The notes under the pieces: generated by a model
Seen by the model: the letters and a program-made list of their open reading frames with translations, nothing else
The model's database searches: none
What the model was told of the DNA's origin: nothing
Translations under genes and position numbers: made by a program
Shown here: positions 36,198 to 45,050 of the stretch, one piece after another
How positions within the stretch are numbered: position 1 is the first letter of the stretch
How the letters are laid out: the number at the start of each line of letters is the position of its first letter
DNA from: Nitrospinae bacterium bin107
GTDB taxonomy: Bacteria > UBA8248
Direction: 5' to 3'
DNA: 50,581 bases
Assembly: GCA_002238965.1 (NCBI GenBank)
Contig: MPNJ01000026.1
Location: forward strand, 1 to 50,581

Positions 36198-38528
36198 TTA
36201 CTCAAAAAATGAAGACGCCCATGAGCTGATTGCCCCAAATCCGCTTCTTCGTGAAACAGTTGGTCTACTCGTGAAACCCAGGCCCCTCTCGCTTTCGAGC
36301 AGACCGATGAGGCTAAAGCCGAGGAAGACGTCGCTTTTATCCTTGGTGTCGGTGATCGTGAGTTCCATGCCCCAGCAACAATCGAGGTAGCGTGCCGTTA
36401 TGCTTTGCTCCAATGTTGTCTTTTCCGTTTTGTTAATACGCGAAAAATATTCGAAGGAAAGATTCTCGTTGAGAGAGAACCCCCCGGCGAAATTCAGGTA
36501 ACTACCTTCTTCGTTTTCCTGATAATTGACACTTTGACGCGTCCAGGTTCTATCTACGTTGAGATACCACTCCTTCCCGCCGTCGAGAAAGACACCTGTG
36601 GAGTGTTCGCTGATTTCCAGGTCGTAGGGGTTGTATTTGAATTGTTGCAGCAGACGAAGTTTGGAAAAGGGCTGTGATTCGAGCCTGAAAGTAATGTCGC
36701 TCAAAGGACGTTTCGGTTTCGTGTCCAGTCCTTCATTCCTTCGCGCTTCGACGAGATCATAAGTCTGGCTGATTCGGTAACGAAACAACTGCCTTGTCTG
36801 GAACCCGTCTTTTATGGGTAGTTTCGTCAGTACACGGTTCACGATGGCGTATTCGACGGCATGTTCATGCTGCAGAGTGTCCACCGGGTCCAAGGGGATG
36901 ATCAGGCTTCTGTCGTACGAGTCGTTGTTCGGGCTGTATAGATATTTCGCTTCAAACGAGAGGATATGCTTGAAATCACGGAAGGGGCCTAGTTCACCTG
37001 GGTAGACTTTACTGTATCGCGGGCCAATCGCATGAAGCCTCGTAAACCACATTTCACGTGAAAGGCCGGATTCTATATGTTGCGTGTCATCGAAGTCCGA
37101 GCCCAATCCAGGTACTGTTCTTTGGTGCGTCCAGTGGGTTCTGCGGAATCCGATTTCGGGCGTCAGGCCGAGCCAGGGAACAGTCTCCAAACGAAGCGAC
37201 AAAGATGGTTCGACATGAAACCGGCTCAAGCGGAGCGTATTTTCGTACTCCGTTTTTCTGAAATTTGTGAAGGAGGAATCCAGGTTGAAATAAAAATCGC
37301 TTTTACCCAGACGTTTGTTGTGGATGTCCAGGACAATATCCGGAGCTCGTTGAAACAATTGCCCGTCGTTTTCGCCCAATCCCTCGCGTCGTCTCATTCC
37401 CAGTTGGAGTTGTCCGGATATTTGGGGGAGATTTTGCGTGAAGGTGACATGTGTGTCGGTAGCCTGGCGCGTGCGAGTCAGCAGACCGTCTTCGAGAGAG
37501 CGGTCGTTCTGCGGTCGTTTTTGGAAATCGACCACGGCGTGTAGATTTGCGCCCTTGTCCTTGAAATTCGTGCGATGGAAGCCTCTGACGTCCCAGAAGG
37601 TTGACCGCTCGATTTTGTCTTTCAGGTAGCGACCCGCTATCTGTCCCGAAGTGTTTTGATTCGGTGCGTAGCGGTACTCTCCTTTATAGCGAGTACCGCG
37701 CTTTGTGAAATAATCGACACCGAGAGTGGCGTCCGTAGAATCGTTGATGGCCCAGAAAAATGAGGGTGAAAACTGGAAACCGCTTCGACTGCTCGAGCCG
37801 ATGCCCGGCAGGAGGAAGCCGGTGGCTCTTTTCGTTTTTATCGGCACCATAACCCAGGGCAAAAAAGCTGCCGGCACCCCCTTAACCGTCATGGTGGGGG
37901 CTTCAAGTTTAGCGTAGCCCTCGACCTCGAAGGTCGCCCGCTCGAAACCGAAAGCCCAGTCTGGAAGCTCCCCTTCACATGTGGTGAAAGTGCCCCCCTG
38001 GACTTCATACCGATTTTCTGACAGGCGCCGAATCACTCGTCCCGTTACATAATATGTGGTGCCGATGGTGCCGCGCGCGTTGAACACGACCAACCGTTCG
38101 GTATCGAGATTGAATTCAATGCGGTTGGCTAAAATACGGTCGTTCGCAGTTTGAAAAACAATGTTACCGGTGGCGACGCCATCTCGCGTGGATGTTTGCA
38201 CCTCGATATGGTCCGCCCGGATCCTTTTGCCCAAATACCGGATGTCCGCAGCTCCGCGGCCGATAATCCGCTGCCGCTCCCGGTCTTCTCGTATCTCATC
38301 AGCCGTGATGGCGATGGATTCTTCACGTTTTCTTGAGGATCGAGGGTCCTCGTCACTTTTTGTGGACGAAGAGGGCGGCGCTTGGACTTGCGCGACGCTA
38401 TTTTGCTGTGCTCTCGGGGATGATGGCGTCCAGAAAATTACAAAGGAGAAAATTGCGATTGATAAATAAAGCCCATCTGTTTTCAAAAAAGCTACATATT
38501 TATTCTTCGTCACGGAGACTCTCATCAT
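36198..38528 (-). CDS. lptD: LPS-assembly protein LptD
   Basis: LptD is the outer membrane barrel that delivers LPS to the cell surface. The 776-residue protein has a hydrophobic signal segment (about 18-36). An LptA/OstA-like periplasmic jellyroll follows, with ITADEIREDRERQRIIGRG and FQTANDRILANRIEFNLD near 75-150. The LptD barrel domain comes next, with FLPWVMVPIKTKRATGFLLPG near 228. Alternating polar/aromatic strands run to the end, which closes in Phe-Phe-Glu. A BamD gene is also present, and its complex would insert this barrel. Confidence 0.9.
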   Translation of the reverse strand: MMRVSVTKNKYVAFLKTDGLYLSIAIFSFVIFWTPSSPRAQQNSVAQVQAPPSSSTKSDEDPRSSRKREESIAITADEIREDRERQRIIGRGAADIRYLGKRIRADHIEVQTSTRDGVATGNIVFQTANDRILANRIEFNLDTERLVVFNARGTIGTTYYVTGRVIRRLSENRYEVQGGTFTTCEGELPDWAFGFERATFEVEGYAKLEAPTMTVKGVPAAFLPWVMVPIKTKRATGFLLPGIGSSSRSGFQFSPSFFWAINDSTDATLGVDYFTKRGTRYKGEYRYAPNQNTSGQIAGRYLKDKIERSTFWDVRGFHRTNFKDKGANLHAVVDFQKRPQNDRSLEDGLLTRTRQATDTHVTFTQNLPQISGQLQLGMRRREGLGENDGQLFQRAPDIVLDIHNKRLGKSDFYFNLDSSFTNFRKTEYENTLRLSRFHVEPSLSLRLETVPWLGLTPEIGFRRTHWTHQRTVPGLGSDFDDTQHIESGLSREMWFTRLHAIGPRYSKVYPGELGPFRDFKHILSFEAKYLYSPNNDSYDRSLIIPLDPVDTLQHEHAVEYAIVNRVLTKLPIKDGFQTRQLFRYRISQTYDLVEARRNEGLDTKPKRPLSDITFRLESQPFSKLRLLQQFKYNPYDLEISEHSTGVFLDGGKEWYLNVDRTWTRQSVNYQENEEGSYLNFAGGFSLNENLSFEYFSRINKTEKTTLEQSITARYLDCCWGMELTITDTKDKSDVFLGFSLIGLLESERGLGFTSRPTVSRRSGFGAISSWASSFFE

Positions 38529-38555
38529 CGTGAATCGCTAGGAACTGTCTCTGAC

Positions 38556-38697
38556 TTCAGATGAGCTAAGCTTTTCTATAACGGTTTTGAGTCGAATAGA
38601 TTATGAATCCAATTTGATGAGATCGCAATCCAGGGGGCATAAGGAACAAGATGAGATACGTCTCATCATACGAGCCGTTTATAGCGGTATGAGATGC
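38556..38697. promoter_or_regulatory. GATGAGA repeats and palindrome upstream of lptD
   Basis: A palindrome GATGAGA-TACG-TCTCATC lies at 38650-38667. Related GATGAG or ATGAGAT words occur near 38556, 38617 and 38688. The 182-nt gap holds no gene. The repeated word suggests a binding site for an unknown regulator of lptD, or part of the pssA 3' region. Confidence 0.3.
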
Positions 38698-38710
38698 GCT
38701 TCGGGAAGGG

Positions 38711-39547
38711 TTATGTTGATTCCGGATGTGTTTCTTCGAGGTTGTCCGAGGCGCGCTCTCGTTTTATTCTCTGCCACCTCGTTATCATTCCATAGGGGCC
38801 GGATGCAGCATAACCGACAAAAGCCAGACAGGCGACCACCTGAGGAATCGCCGCCGCCACGAACAGAGCAAGCACCGCGCCGACGAGGACGCGGAATGGT
38901 CTTCTGAGCGGTCCGCTTATATCCTTGAAACTCTTGTAGCGGATGGTGCTCACCATCAGGAATGCCAGAACATAGCTGAGCGCCGCAATGAGGATGAGGG
39001 GGACGTGGGGCTTGATCGAAAAATCTTCAACCAAGTATACGATGGATGCCAAGACACCCGCCGCCCCGGGTATCGGCAGGCCACGGAAATCCATGGAACC
39101 GCTGCCCGCTTGCGCCAGCACGTTGAAGCGCGCCAGCCTCAAGGCGCCGCAAGCAGCGAATATGAAGGTGGCCAGCCAGCCGATTCTCCCGTAAGGGGCG
39201 AGGAGCCAGGTATATATCAAAACGGCAGGTGCGATGCCGAAAGCCGTCAGGTCGCACAAAGAATCGTATTGTAGCCCAAAAGCGCTCGTGCTTTTCGTCA
39301 ACCTGGCGACAGTACCGTCAAGCCCATCTAAGACGATGGCCAACAATATGGCCAGCGAGGCCCAGATGAAGTTTCCCTGTATAGAGGCGACGATTGCATA
39401 GAAACCGGCAAAAAGACTGCCTGTCGTCAGCAGATTGGGAACCAGGAATATCCCTCGCTGAAAAGAGCGCCTTCCTGAGCGGCGTCTTCTTCTGCGTGAA
39501 CGACGACCAAATTTATTCCGTGGCTGTCTGGTGGTTTGCTCGTCCAA
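38711..39547 (-). CDS. pssA: CDP-diacylglycerol-serine O-phosphatidyltransferase
   Basis: It makes phosphatidylserine at the inner membrane. The CDP-alcohol transferase motif reads DGLDGTVARLTKSTSAFG followed by LQYDSLCDL, near residues 74-102. Several hydrophobic helices surround it. The first 30 residues are almost all Arg/Lys/Ser, giving a strongly basic cytosolic tail. The start is TTG 39547 with GGAGGAGAG upstream, which makes it overlap psd by 35 nt. Confidence 0.92.
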   Translation of the reverse strand: MDEQTTRQPRNKFGRRSRRRRRRSGRRSFQRGIFLVPNLLTTGSLFAGFYAIVASIQGNFIWASLAILLAIVLDGLDGTVARLTKSTSAFGLQYDSLCDLTAFGIAPAVLIYTWLLAPYGRIGWLATFIFAACGALRLARFNVLAQAGSGSMDFRGLPIPGAAGVLASIVYLVEDFSIKPHVPLILIAALSYVLAFLMVSTIRYKSFKDISGPLRRPFRVLVGAVLALFVAAAIPQVVACLAFVGYAASGPYGMITRWQRIKRERASDNLEETHPEST

Positions 39548-40169
39548 CGATAGTCTCTCCTCCGCGAACTCGCTGCCCCTGTTCTACGGATATATCAAAA
39601 CCTTTCGGAAAATATAGATCTGTTCGCGAGCCGAACTGAATCAGCCCAAAGCGTTCGCCCGCATATATTGTATCTCCCGCTTTTGTCCAGCAGACAATCC
39701 GCCGTGCCAGTACACCGGCGATTTGAATTACTCTGAAATTATCGCCTGTGTTCGTCTCGATTTCCAGTATGTTTTGCTCATTGTTGCTCGATGCGGCTTC
39801 TTTGTAGGCAGCCAGGAAACGACCTTTTTGATAGTGGATGTTCGATATTCTCCCCTCTACGGGCGATCTGTTGATATGAACGTCTAGAGGAGAGAGGAAA
39901 ATCCGGACCACGCTTCCGCCATTTTCGGTGGAGGTGACCTCCACGACCCGCCCATCCGCAGGGGACAAGACAACGCCCGGCACATCAGGCGGGGTGCGGT
40001 GGGGGTCTCTGAAAAAACCGGCTACAGCCGCGGCCAGCAGAAAAAAAAGAACCGCCCACATCCATCCACCCAAGAGGATCGAAATGAGGCCGATGGCCGT
40101 TAAACCCGAAACATAGCCCCAACCCTCTCTCGCAACGAATGGTCTGCTGGAGTTGTCTCTTTCACTCAT
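39513..40169 (-). CDS. psd: Phosphatidylserine decarboxylase proenzyme (short form)
   Basis: It decarboxylates phosphatidylserine to phosphatidylethanolamine. The protein is 218 residues, the short PSD-A type. A hydrophobic segment (about 17-52) precedes FFRDPHRTPPDVPGVVLSPADG. PLDVHINRSPVEG is near 93. The self-cleavage site is FGSR in LIQFGSRTDLYFP near residue 180, where Ser becomes the pyruvoyl group. It sits between ilvN and pssA. The ilvBN-psd-pssA neighbourhood is known from other bacteria, usually with ilvC, which is missing here. Confidence 0.94.
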   Translation of the reverse strand: MSERDNSSRPFVAREGWGYVSGLTAIGLISILLGGWMWAVLFFLLAAAVAGFFRDPHRTPPDVPGVVLSPADGRVVEVTSTENGGSVVRIFLSPLDVHINRSPVEGRISNIHYQKGRFLAAYKEAASSNNEQNILEIETNTGDNFRVIQIAGVLARRIVCWTKAGDTIYAGERFGLIQFGSRTDLYFPKGFDISVEQGQRVRGGETIVGRANHQTATE

Positions 40170-40172
40170 TGG

Positions 40173-40694
40173 TCAATTTTTTGCGCCCTTGAGGGTTTTG
40201 GCCCCTCGGGTGAGTGCAACCTTGCCTGTGCGGGCGATCTCTTTGATGCCGAATGGTTGGAGCAAATTCAATATGGCGTGAATCTTTCCCTCGTCTCCTG
40301 TGACTTCGACGGTGATGGTATCTGTGGACACATCAACGACACGGCCCCGGAAAACGTCGATGATTTGAAAGATCTCCGGCCGCGCGGCTTTCGGAGCAGA
40401 AATCTTGATGAGAATCATTTCACGCTCGACGCTGTCCGACTCGCCCATATCCATCACCTTGAAGGTGTCGATGAGCTTGCTGAGGTGTTTTCTGATTTGT
40501 TCGAGAACTTTTTCGTCTCCGCGCGTGACGAGAGTGATTCGGGATACGCTCGGGTCCTGCGTCACCCCCACGCAAAGGCTGTCGATGTTGTAGCCGCGGG
40601 CGCTGAAAAGACTCGCCACCTTGGCGAGAACGCCGAATTTGTTCTCCACCAAAACCGCTATCGTATGTGTATCGTCCTTGGAATTTCTGGGCAT
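40173..40694 (-). CDS. ilvN: Acetolactate synthase small subunit, copy 1
   Basis: This regulatory subunit of 173 residues activates the large subunit and gives valine feedback control. The N-terminal ACT domain has HTIAVLVENKFGVLAKVASLF and SARGYNIDSLCVG. The C-terminal ALS_ss_C domain has EIFQIIDVFRGRVVDVS and the FGIKEIARTGKVAL end. The ATG shares a base with the stop of the other small-subunit gene (TAATG). It differs clearly from copy 2, so this is an old duplication. Confidence 0.93.
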   Translation of the reverse strand: MPRNSKDDTHTIAVLVENKFGVLAKVASLFSARGYNIDSLCVGVTQDPSVSRITLVTRGDEKVLEQIRKHLSKLIDTFKVMDMGESDSVEREMILIKISAPKAARPEIFQIIDVFRGRVVDVSTDTITVEVTGDEGKIHAILNLLQPFGIKEIARTGKVALTRGAKTLKGAKN

Positions 40695-41197
40695 TATGCG
40701 ATGGGCTCCCAATCTTCGGGCATGCCGTCGTAGGGCAGCGAAATCATTCCCGTGCGCGCCATTTGCGATATTCCGTAGCCCTCGAACGCCTTGAGGAGGG
40801 TTCTGACCTTGTGATCGTTGCCGCTCGCTTCGAGGGTTACGGTATCGTCGGTCATGTTGATCACCTGAGCGCCGAAGGCGTTGGCGAGTTGGATGACTTC
40901 ACTTCTTTGGCTAATGGGCGCTTTGATTGTCGCGAGAACGAGTTCGCGCGTGACGGCTTGGTTGTATGAGATTTGCTCGACCTCTCGCACGTCGTAGAGC
41001 TTGCGGAGTTGTTTGGCGATCTGGTCGAGTTCGTTTTCCTCGCCGAAGGCGACGATGACGATGCGCGTTATCGTGGCATCCTCCGTCGGTCCGGCGGCGA
41101 TGCTTTCGATGTTGTATCCACGGCGCGTGAAAAGGCCTGCTACGTGGGAAAGCACGCCAGCGTGGTTGTTAACGAGAATAGAATAGACTTGTCTCAT
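40694..41197 (-). CDS. ilvN: Acetolactate synthase small subunit, copy 2
   Basis: The second small subunit has 167 residues. The ACT domain VYSILVNNHAGVLSHVAGLFTRRGYNIES is followed by the ALS_ss_C domain (SEVIQLANAFGAQVINMT, then FEGYGISQMARTGMISL). Its ATG overlaps the stop of the upstream ilvB by 4 nt (ATGA) and its stop overlaps the next ilvN, so all are probably made together. It most likely pairs with the large subunit at 41194-42888. Confidence 0.93.
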   Translation of the reverse strand: MRQVYSILVNNHAGVLSHVAGLFTRRGYNIESIAAGPTEDATITRIVIVAFGEENELDQIAKQLRKLYDVREVEQISYNQAVTRELVLATIKAPISQRSEVIQLANAFGAQVINMTDDTVTLEASGNDHKVRTLLKAFEGYGISQMARTGMISLPYDGMPEDWEPIA

Positions 41198-42888
41198 GAT
41201 TTGGCTTCCCTGGAGGGGGGTGCAAGTTGCATCTCATCGTTTCCGGCTCCGGCTGGAACCATAGGCCAGACGTTTTCTTCCTTGTTGACAAGGAAATTCA
41301 ACACAACTGGCCCGTCGTGCTCGGCCGCCGTCTCAAGGGAATTTCGCACTTCATTCACGTCGGTAACGTTGATGCCCTTTACGCCATAGCCTTCTGCGAT
41401 GGCGGCGAAATCAGGATTTTCCGGGTAATGCGAATGCGAATAGCGTTTCTCAAAGAACAGTTCCTGCCACTGGCGGACCATTCCCAGATACGCATTGTTC
41501 AGGATGGCGACCTTCACAGGGACGTTATATGTTGCTGCCGTGGCGAGTTCGACGAGCGTCATCGCAAAACTGCCGTCGCCGTCGATGAGCCAAACGTCTT
41601 TCTCCGGGCGGGCGAATTTAGCGCCGATGGCGGCGGGAAGACCGAAGCCCATCGTGCCGAGACCGCCGGAAGTCACCCAGGTCTTCGGCTCGTTGAAGCG
41701 GATGAACTGCGCCGCCCACATCTGGTGCTGGCCCACACCGGTCACGTATATGCCGTTACCCTCGGTAATTTCCTGAATCTGATCGATCACGTACTGAGGT
41801 TTGATGGAGCCGTCCCAGTCGTATTGAAGGGGATAGTTCTCCTTCCAGTCCGTCCAGGTCTGCCGCCATTCATCGTAATCTCTGGGTGTCAGGCGCTCGT
41901 TGAGTGCGATAAGCACGTCCCGTACATTCCCGAGTATCGGGATATGGGTGTGCACTCGCTTGTCGATCTCGGCGTCGTCGATGTCGACGTGAGCGATGGT
42001 CGCATTGGGGCAAAAACTCGATACCTTGCCAGTCACGCGGTCGTCGAAGCGGGCGCCGAGATTGATGAGCAAATCACACTCACAAAGAGCAAAGTTCGCG
42101 TAGGCCGTGCCGTGCATACCCGGCATACCGAGGAAGAGATCGTCCGTTCCCGGGAAACCCCCGAGCCCCAGCAATGTGTTGATGACCGGGATGCCTGCTG
42201 CTTTTGCGAATTTCACTAGTTCTGTGGATGCCCCGGACTTGATAATTCCGGCGCCGCCAATGATGACAGGTCGCTTGGCCCGCTCAATGGCTTCAAGTAG
42301 TTTGTCGATTCCTTCGGTATCTAGTTCGGGATATTCCCTGATAGCCGGAAGAGGGGATTCAGCGGATTCTCGCGGCGTGTATTCCGTTTTGGTGATTTGG
42401 ATGTCTTTAGGAAAATCGATCAGGACGGGGCCGGGTCGACCCGTCGTCGCTACGCGAATCGCTTCCCGTGTAACGTGTTGAATTTCATTGACATCCTTGA
42501 TGAGCCAGTTGAATTTAGTGACCGGAATGGAGCAGCCGTACATATCGGCTTCCTGAAAGGCGTCGGTCCCTATCATATTGGTCGCGACTTGTCCTGTAAT
42601 GGCGATGAGCGGTACGGAATCCATCTGCGCGTTTGCGAGGCCGGTAATGAGGTTCGTGGCCCCGGGGCCGGACGTAGTGACTACGATGGCGACTTTTCCG
42701 CTCACGCGCGCGTACCCGTCCGCCATGTGCGCGGCTCCCTGTTCGTGCCGTGTGAGGATGTGAGGGAAATCCGACTTCATCAACTCATCGTAAAAAGGCA
42801 TGATGGCGCCACCCGGGATGCCGAAAGCCATCTCGATGCCTGCCGCTTTCAACTCTTCGATAAGGATTTGCGAGCCATTGAGCTCCAC
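41194..42888 (-). CDS. ilvB: Acetolactate synthase large subunit, copy 2
   Basis: This ThDP/FAD enzyme condenses two pyruvates, or pyruvate and 2-ketobutyrate. The 564-residue protein keeps the canonical layout. FGIPGGAIMPFYDEL and the ThDP glutamate in TRHEQGAAHMADGYAR are at the N-terminus. TSGPGATNLITGLANAQMDS is near 70. The ThDP-Mg site is DGDGSFAMTLVEL, and the AHAS-type NAYLGMVRQWQELFF lies near 470. It ends in the MVPAG motif. It begins 12 nt after the other large-subunit gene. Confidence 0.94.
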   Translation of the reverse strand: MELNGSQILIEELKAAGIEMAFGIPGGAIMPFYDELMKSDFPHILTRHEQGAAHMADGYARVSGKVAIVVTTSGPGATNLITGLANAQMDSVPLIAITGQVATNMIGTDAFQEADMYGCSIPVTKFNWLIKDVNEIQHVTREAIRVATTGRPGPVLIDFPKDIQITKTEYTPRESAESPLPAIREYPELDTEGIDKLLEAIERAKRPVIIGGAGIIKSGASTELVKFAKAAGIPVINTLLGLGGFPGTDDLFLGMPGMHGTAYANFALCECDLLINLGARFDDRVTGKVSSFCPNATIAHVDIDDAEIDKRVHTHIPILGNVRDVLIALNERLTPRDYDEWRQTWTDWKENYPLQYDWDGSIKPQYVIDQIQEITEGNGIYVTGVGQHQMWAAQFIRFNEPKTWVTSGGLGTMGFGLPAAIGAKFARPEKDVWLIDGDGSFAMTLVELATAATYNVPVKVAILNNAYLGMVRQWQELFFEKRYSHSHYPENPDFAAIAEGYGVKGINVTDVNEVRNSLETAAEHDGPVVLNFLVNKEENVWPMVPAGAGNDEMQLAPPSREAKS

Positions 42889-42900
42889 GAATGAAACCTC

Positions 42901-44685
42901 CTAGTTATCAGGCAAGGCGCTGAGCTTGCCTTGAAGTACTTTTTTTCGGCTGTCGCGCACGATCATGTCTTTTGTCGCGCCGCCTGCGGGCACCATCGGG
43001 AACACCAATTCGTCAGGGTCGACGATCACGTCCAGGATGTAGGGTCCCGGCGTATTGATCATTTCCTGAATGGCGGGTCTGATTTCTTCTTTGTCTACGA
43101 TCCGGCGACCACTGGCGCCGAATGCTTCCGCTAGTTTGACGTAATCAGGCGAGGAATCGAAATCCACTTCGCTGAATCGTCGATCCATAAACAGGTCCTG
43201 CCATTGACGAACCATGCCCAGCGTGGCGTTGTTGAGCAAAAATACTTTTACGGGAATGTCGTATTGAACGGCCGTGGCGATTTCCTGCATCACCATCTGA
43301 AAACTTCCGTCTCCCGCAATGTCGATGGCCAACTTATCCGGTCTTGCCAGCGCCGCGCCGATGGCCGCGGGAAAGCCGAAGCCCATGGTTCCAAGGCCGC
43401 CGGACGAGATGAACTGGCGAGGGAAGGTGAAATTGTAAAATTGGGCGGCCCACATCTGGTGTTGTCCAACCTCGGTGGTGATGACTGCTTTATCGCCCAC
43501 TTCCTCACTCAAGGCGACGATAGCCTCTTGCGGCTTGATCGGCGCACCCTCGGGGGAGTCGAACGAAAGCGGATATTCCGCTCTCAGATTCTGGAACCGC
43601 TTTTTCCACAAGGCGCGCTTTTGAGGCTTGACGAGTTTGTTGACCTCGGCGAGCACTTGGCGTGCGTCACCGACGACCGGGATATCCGCTGCCTTGTTCT
43701 TTCCGATGGCCGTGGGGTCAATGTCGATATGGATGATTTTCGCCCGGGTCGCGAATTCCGAGACCTTGCCGGTGACACGGTCGTCGAACCGCGCGCCGAC
43801 GGCGATGAGCAAATCGCACTCCATGGTCGCGTAGTTGGCGTATGCCGTCCCGTGCATGCCGAGCATTCCCAAAGAGAGTTCATGTGCGCTTGGGAAAGCA
43901 CCTGCTCCCAGAAGAGTGTATGTGACTGGAATCTCCGCCGTTTCCGCGAGTTTCAGTATCTCCTTGTGCGCTTCCGAGTGAATGGCGCCACCGCCCACGT
44001 AGAGAAGGGGCTGTTTGGATTCTTTTATGGCTTCGGCTACGCGCTGGATTTGCCTGGGATGGCCTTTGGTCGTGGGCTTGTAGCCGCGAAGATCCACTTT
44101 CTCTGGAATCTGGTAGAGCCCATCACCGAGGAGGACGTCTTTGGGCAAATCAACGAGGACCGGGCCGGGCCTTCCCGTGCGTGCGATGTAGAAAGCCTCC
44201 TGGATTGTTTCCGCAAGATCATCCGTGCTCTGAACCAAATAGCTGTGCTTGGTGATGGTTCTGGTCATGCCGACGATGTCGGCTTCCTGAAAGGCGTCGT
44301 TGCCCACCATCGTAGTGGCAACTTGCCCCGTGAGGCATACGATAGGAATGGAATCCATGTAGGCATCTGTGATGCCTGTGATGAGATTCGTAGCGCCCGG
44401 ACCGGATGTAGTAAGGCATACGCCTACCGTCCCACTTGCGCGAGCATAACCCTCGGCCATATGAGCGGCGCATTGCTCATGCCGGATCAGCAGATGCTTG
44501 ATTTTGCTTCTCTCGAGAAACAGGTCCAGGAGCGTAAGAAGTATAGCGCCCGGATGTCCGAAAACGTACTTTACGCCCTCGCGCTCAAGGCTGCGGTAGA
44601 TAATCTCGGCCCCCGAGATTTTCTTCGGTTTCAGTTTTGCAGGTTGTTTTGTAGTTTGGCTTTTCGCCTTGGTCGCCACGGCCAT
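42901..44685 (-). CDS. ilvB: Acetolactate synthase large subunit, copy 1 (divergent)
   Basis: The 594-residue paralogue has an extra basic N-terminal stretch (about 25 residues, Lys/Thr/Gln-rich). It keeps the ThDP glutamate (IRHEQCAAHMAEGYAR), GSFQMVMQEIATAV near the Mg site, and NATLGMVRQWQDLF, so an AHAS-type reaction is likely. It differs at the first loop: FGHPG-AILLTLLD lacks one Gly of the canonical GxPGGAI. Start ATG 44685 has GAGAGG 4-5 nt upstream; a longer frame to 44715 is less likely. It is the first gene of the ilvB-ilvB-ilvN-ilvN-psd-pssA run. Confidence 0.92.
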   Translation of the reverse strand: MAVATKAKSQTTKQPAKLKPKKISGAEIIYRSLEREGVKYVFGHPGAILLTLLDLFLERSKIKHLLIRHEQCAAHMAEGYARASGTVGVCLTTSGPGATNLITGITDAYMDSIPIVCLTGQVATTMVGNDAFQEADIVGMTRTITKHSYLVQSTDDLAETIQEAFYIARTGRPGPVLVDLPKDVLLGDGLYQIPEKVDLRGYKPTTKGHPRQIQRVAEAIKESKQPLLYVGGGAIHSEAHKEILKLAETAEIPVTYTLLGAGAFPSAHELSLGMLGMHGTAYANYATMECDLLIAVGARFDDRVTGKVSEFATRAKIIHIDIDPTAIGKNKAADIPVVGDARQVLAEVNKLVKPQKRALWKKRFQNLRAEYPLSFDSPEGAPIKPQEAIVALSEEVGDKAVITTEVGQHQMWAAQFYNFTFPRQFISSGGLGTMGFGFPAAIGAALARPDKLAIDIAGDGSFQMVMQEIATAVQYDIPVKVFLLNNATLGMVRQWQDLFMDRRFSEVDFDSSPDYVKLAEAFGASGRRIVDKEEIRPAIQEMINTPGPYILDVIVDPDELVFPMVPAGGATKDMIVRDSRKKVLQGKLSALPDN

Positions 44686-44765
44686 TTCCTCTCTGCCAGT
44701 TGAGCTTGTTCTCACGCTGACAATGAAGTTGATCCGAAAAACGCCGATGATGCCGGCGGGTCGTT

Positions 44766-44812
44766 AAGAAGAAATCAGGGGACGGCGCACGAGGGCACAC
44801 CGCCCCCTTCTT
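44766..44812 (-). promoter_or_regulatory. Attenuator-like hairpin in the ilvB leader
   Basis: On the minus strand a stem forms from CCGCCCCC and GGGGACGG (44800-44807 with 44778-44785, one G-U pair). It extends outward by AAGAAG/CTTCTT and ends in a U-rich TTTCTTCTT tract. It lies about 80 nt before the ilvB ATG and 140 nt after the promoter. A short frame at 44868-44764 (34 residues, ATG start, no clear ribosome site) runs into the hairpin. It has Leu, Val, Leu and Ile codons near its end, as a leader peptide might. Confidence 0.4.
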
Positions 44813-44903
44813 ACGCCAGACTCCTTATTCCACAACATCTTTTTCGGACCCATTTGGCCGTTTTCCATAATAATTCGTGTGCTAAAACGCTGAATACGTC
44901 TCA

Positions 44904-44933
44904 GAAAAGATCGGGTGAGTGATTCATCCCGAT
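44904..44933 (-). terminator. Early hairpin in the ilvB leader
   Basis: On the minus strand ATCGGG and CCCGAT pair around a loop with a further TGA/TCA pairing, followed by CTTTTCT. It begins about 15 nt after the predicted transcription start. It could be a second conditional terminator or a 5' stabilising stem. Confidence 0.3.
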
Positions 44934-44954
44934 ACCTCAAGTACACGACGCGTG

Positions 44955-44984
44955 ATATTACTGCATGTTTTTCCTTCTGGTCAA
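44955..44984 (-). promoter_or_regulatory. Sigma70-type promoter for the ilvB-ilvB-ilvN-ilvN run
   Basis: TTGACC (44984-44979), an 18-nt spacer and TAATAT (44960-44955) on the minus strand form a strong promoter. It gives an untranslated leader of about 260 nt, long enough for attenuation. The whole 44686-45050 gap contains only this promoter, the two hairpins and a possible leader peptide. Confidence 0.6.
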
Positions 44985-45050
44985 GGATGAAAACGTAAAA
45001 TCTTTTGTTTCAAGGCTCTAGCATACTTCAGAGAGCGAAACACCGAAATT

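Noticed and set aside
43204-44703. 499-residue plus-strand frame opposite ilvB
   Set aside because: It is an antisense shadow of a clear acetolactate synthase with conserved ThDP motifs.
44686-45050. T-box or ThDP-type riboswitch in the ilv leader
   Set aside because: I found neither a T-box sequence (AGGGTGGNACCGCG-like) nor a TPP riboswitch core; only hairpins and a possible leader peptide are visible.
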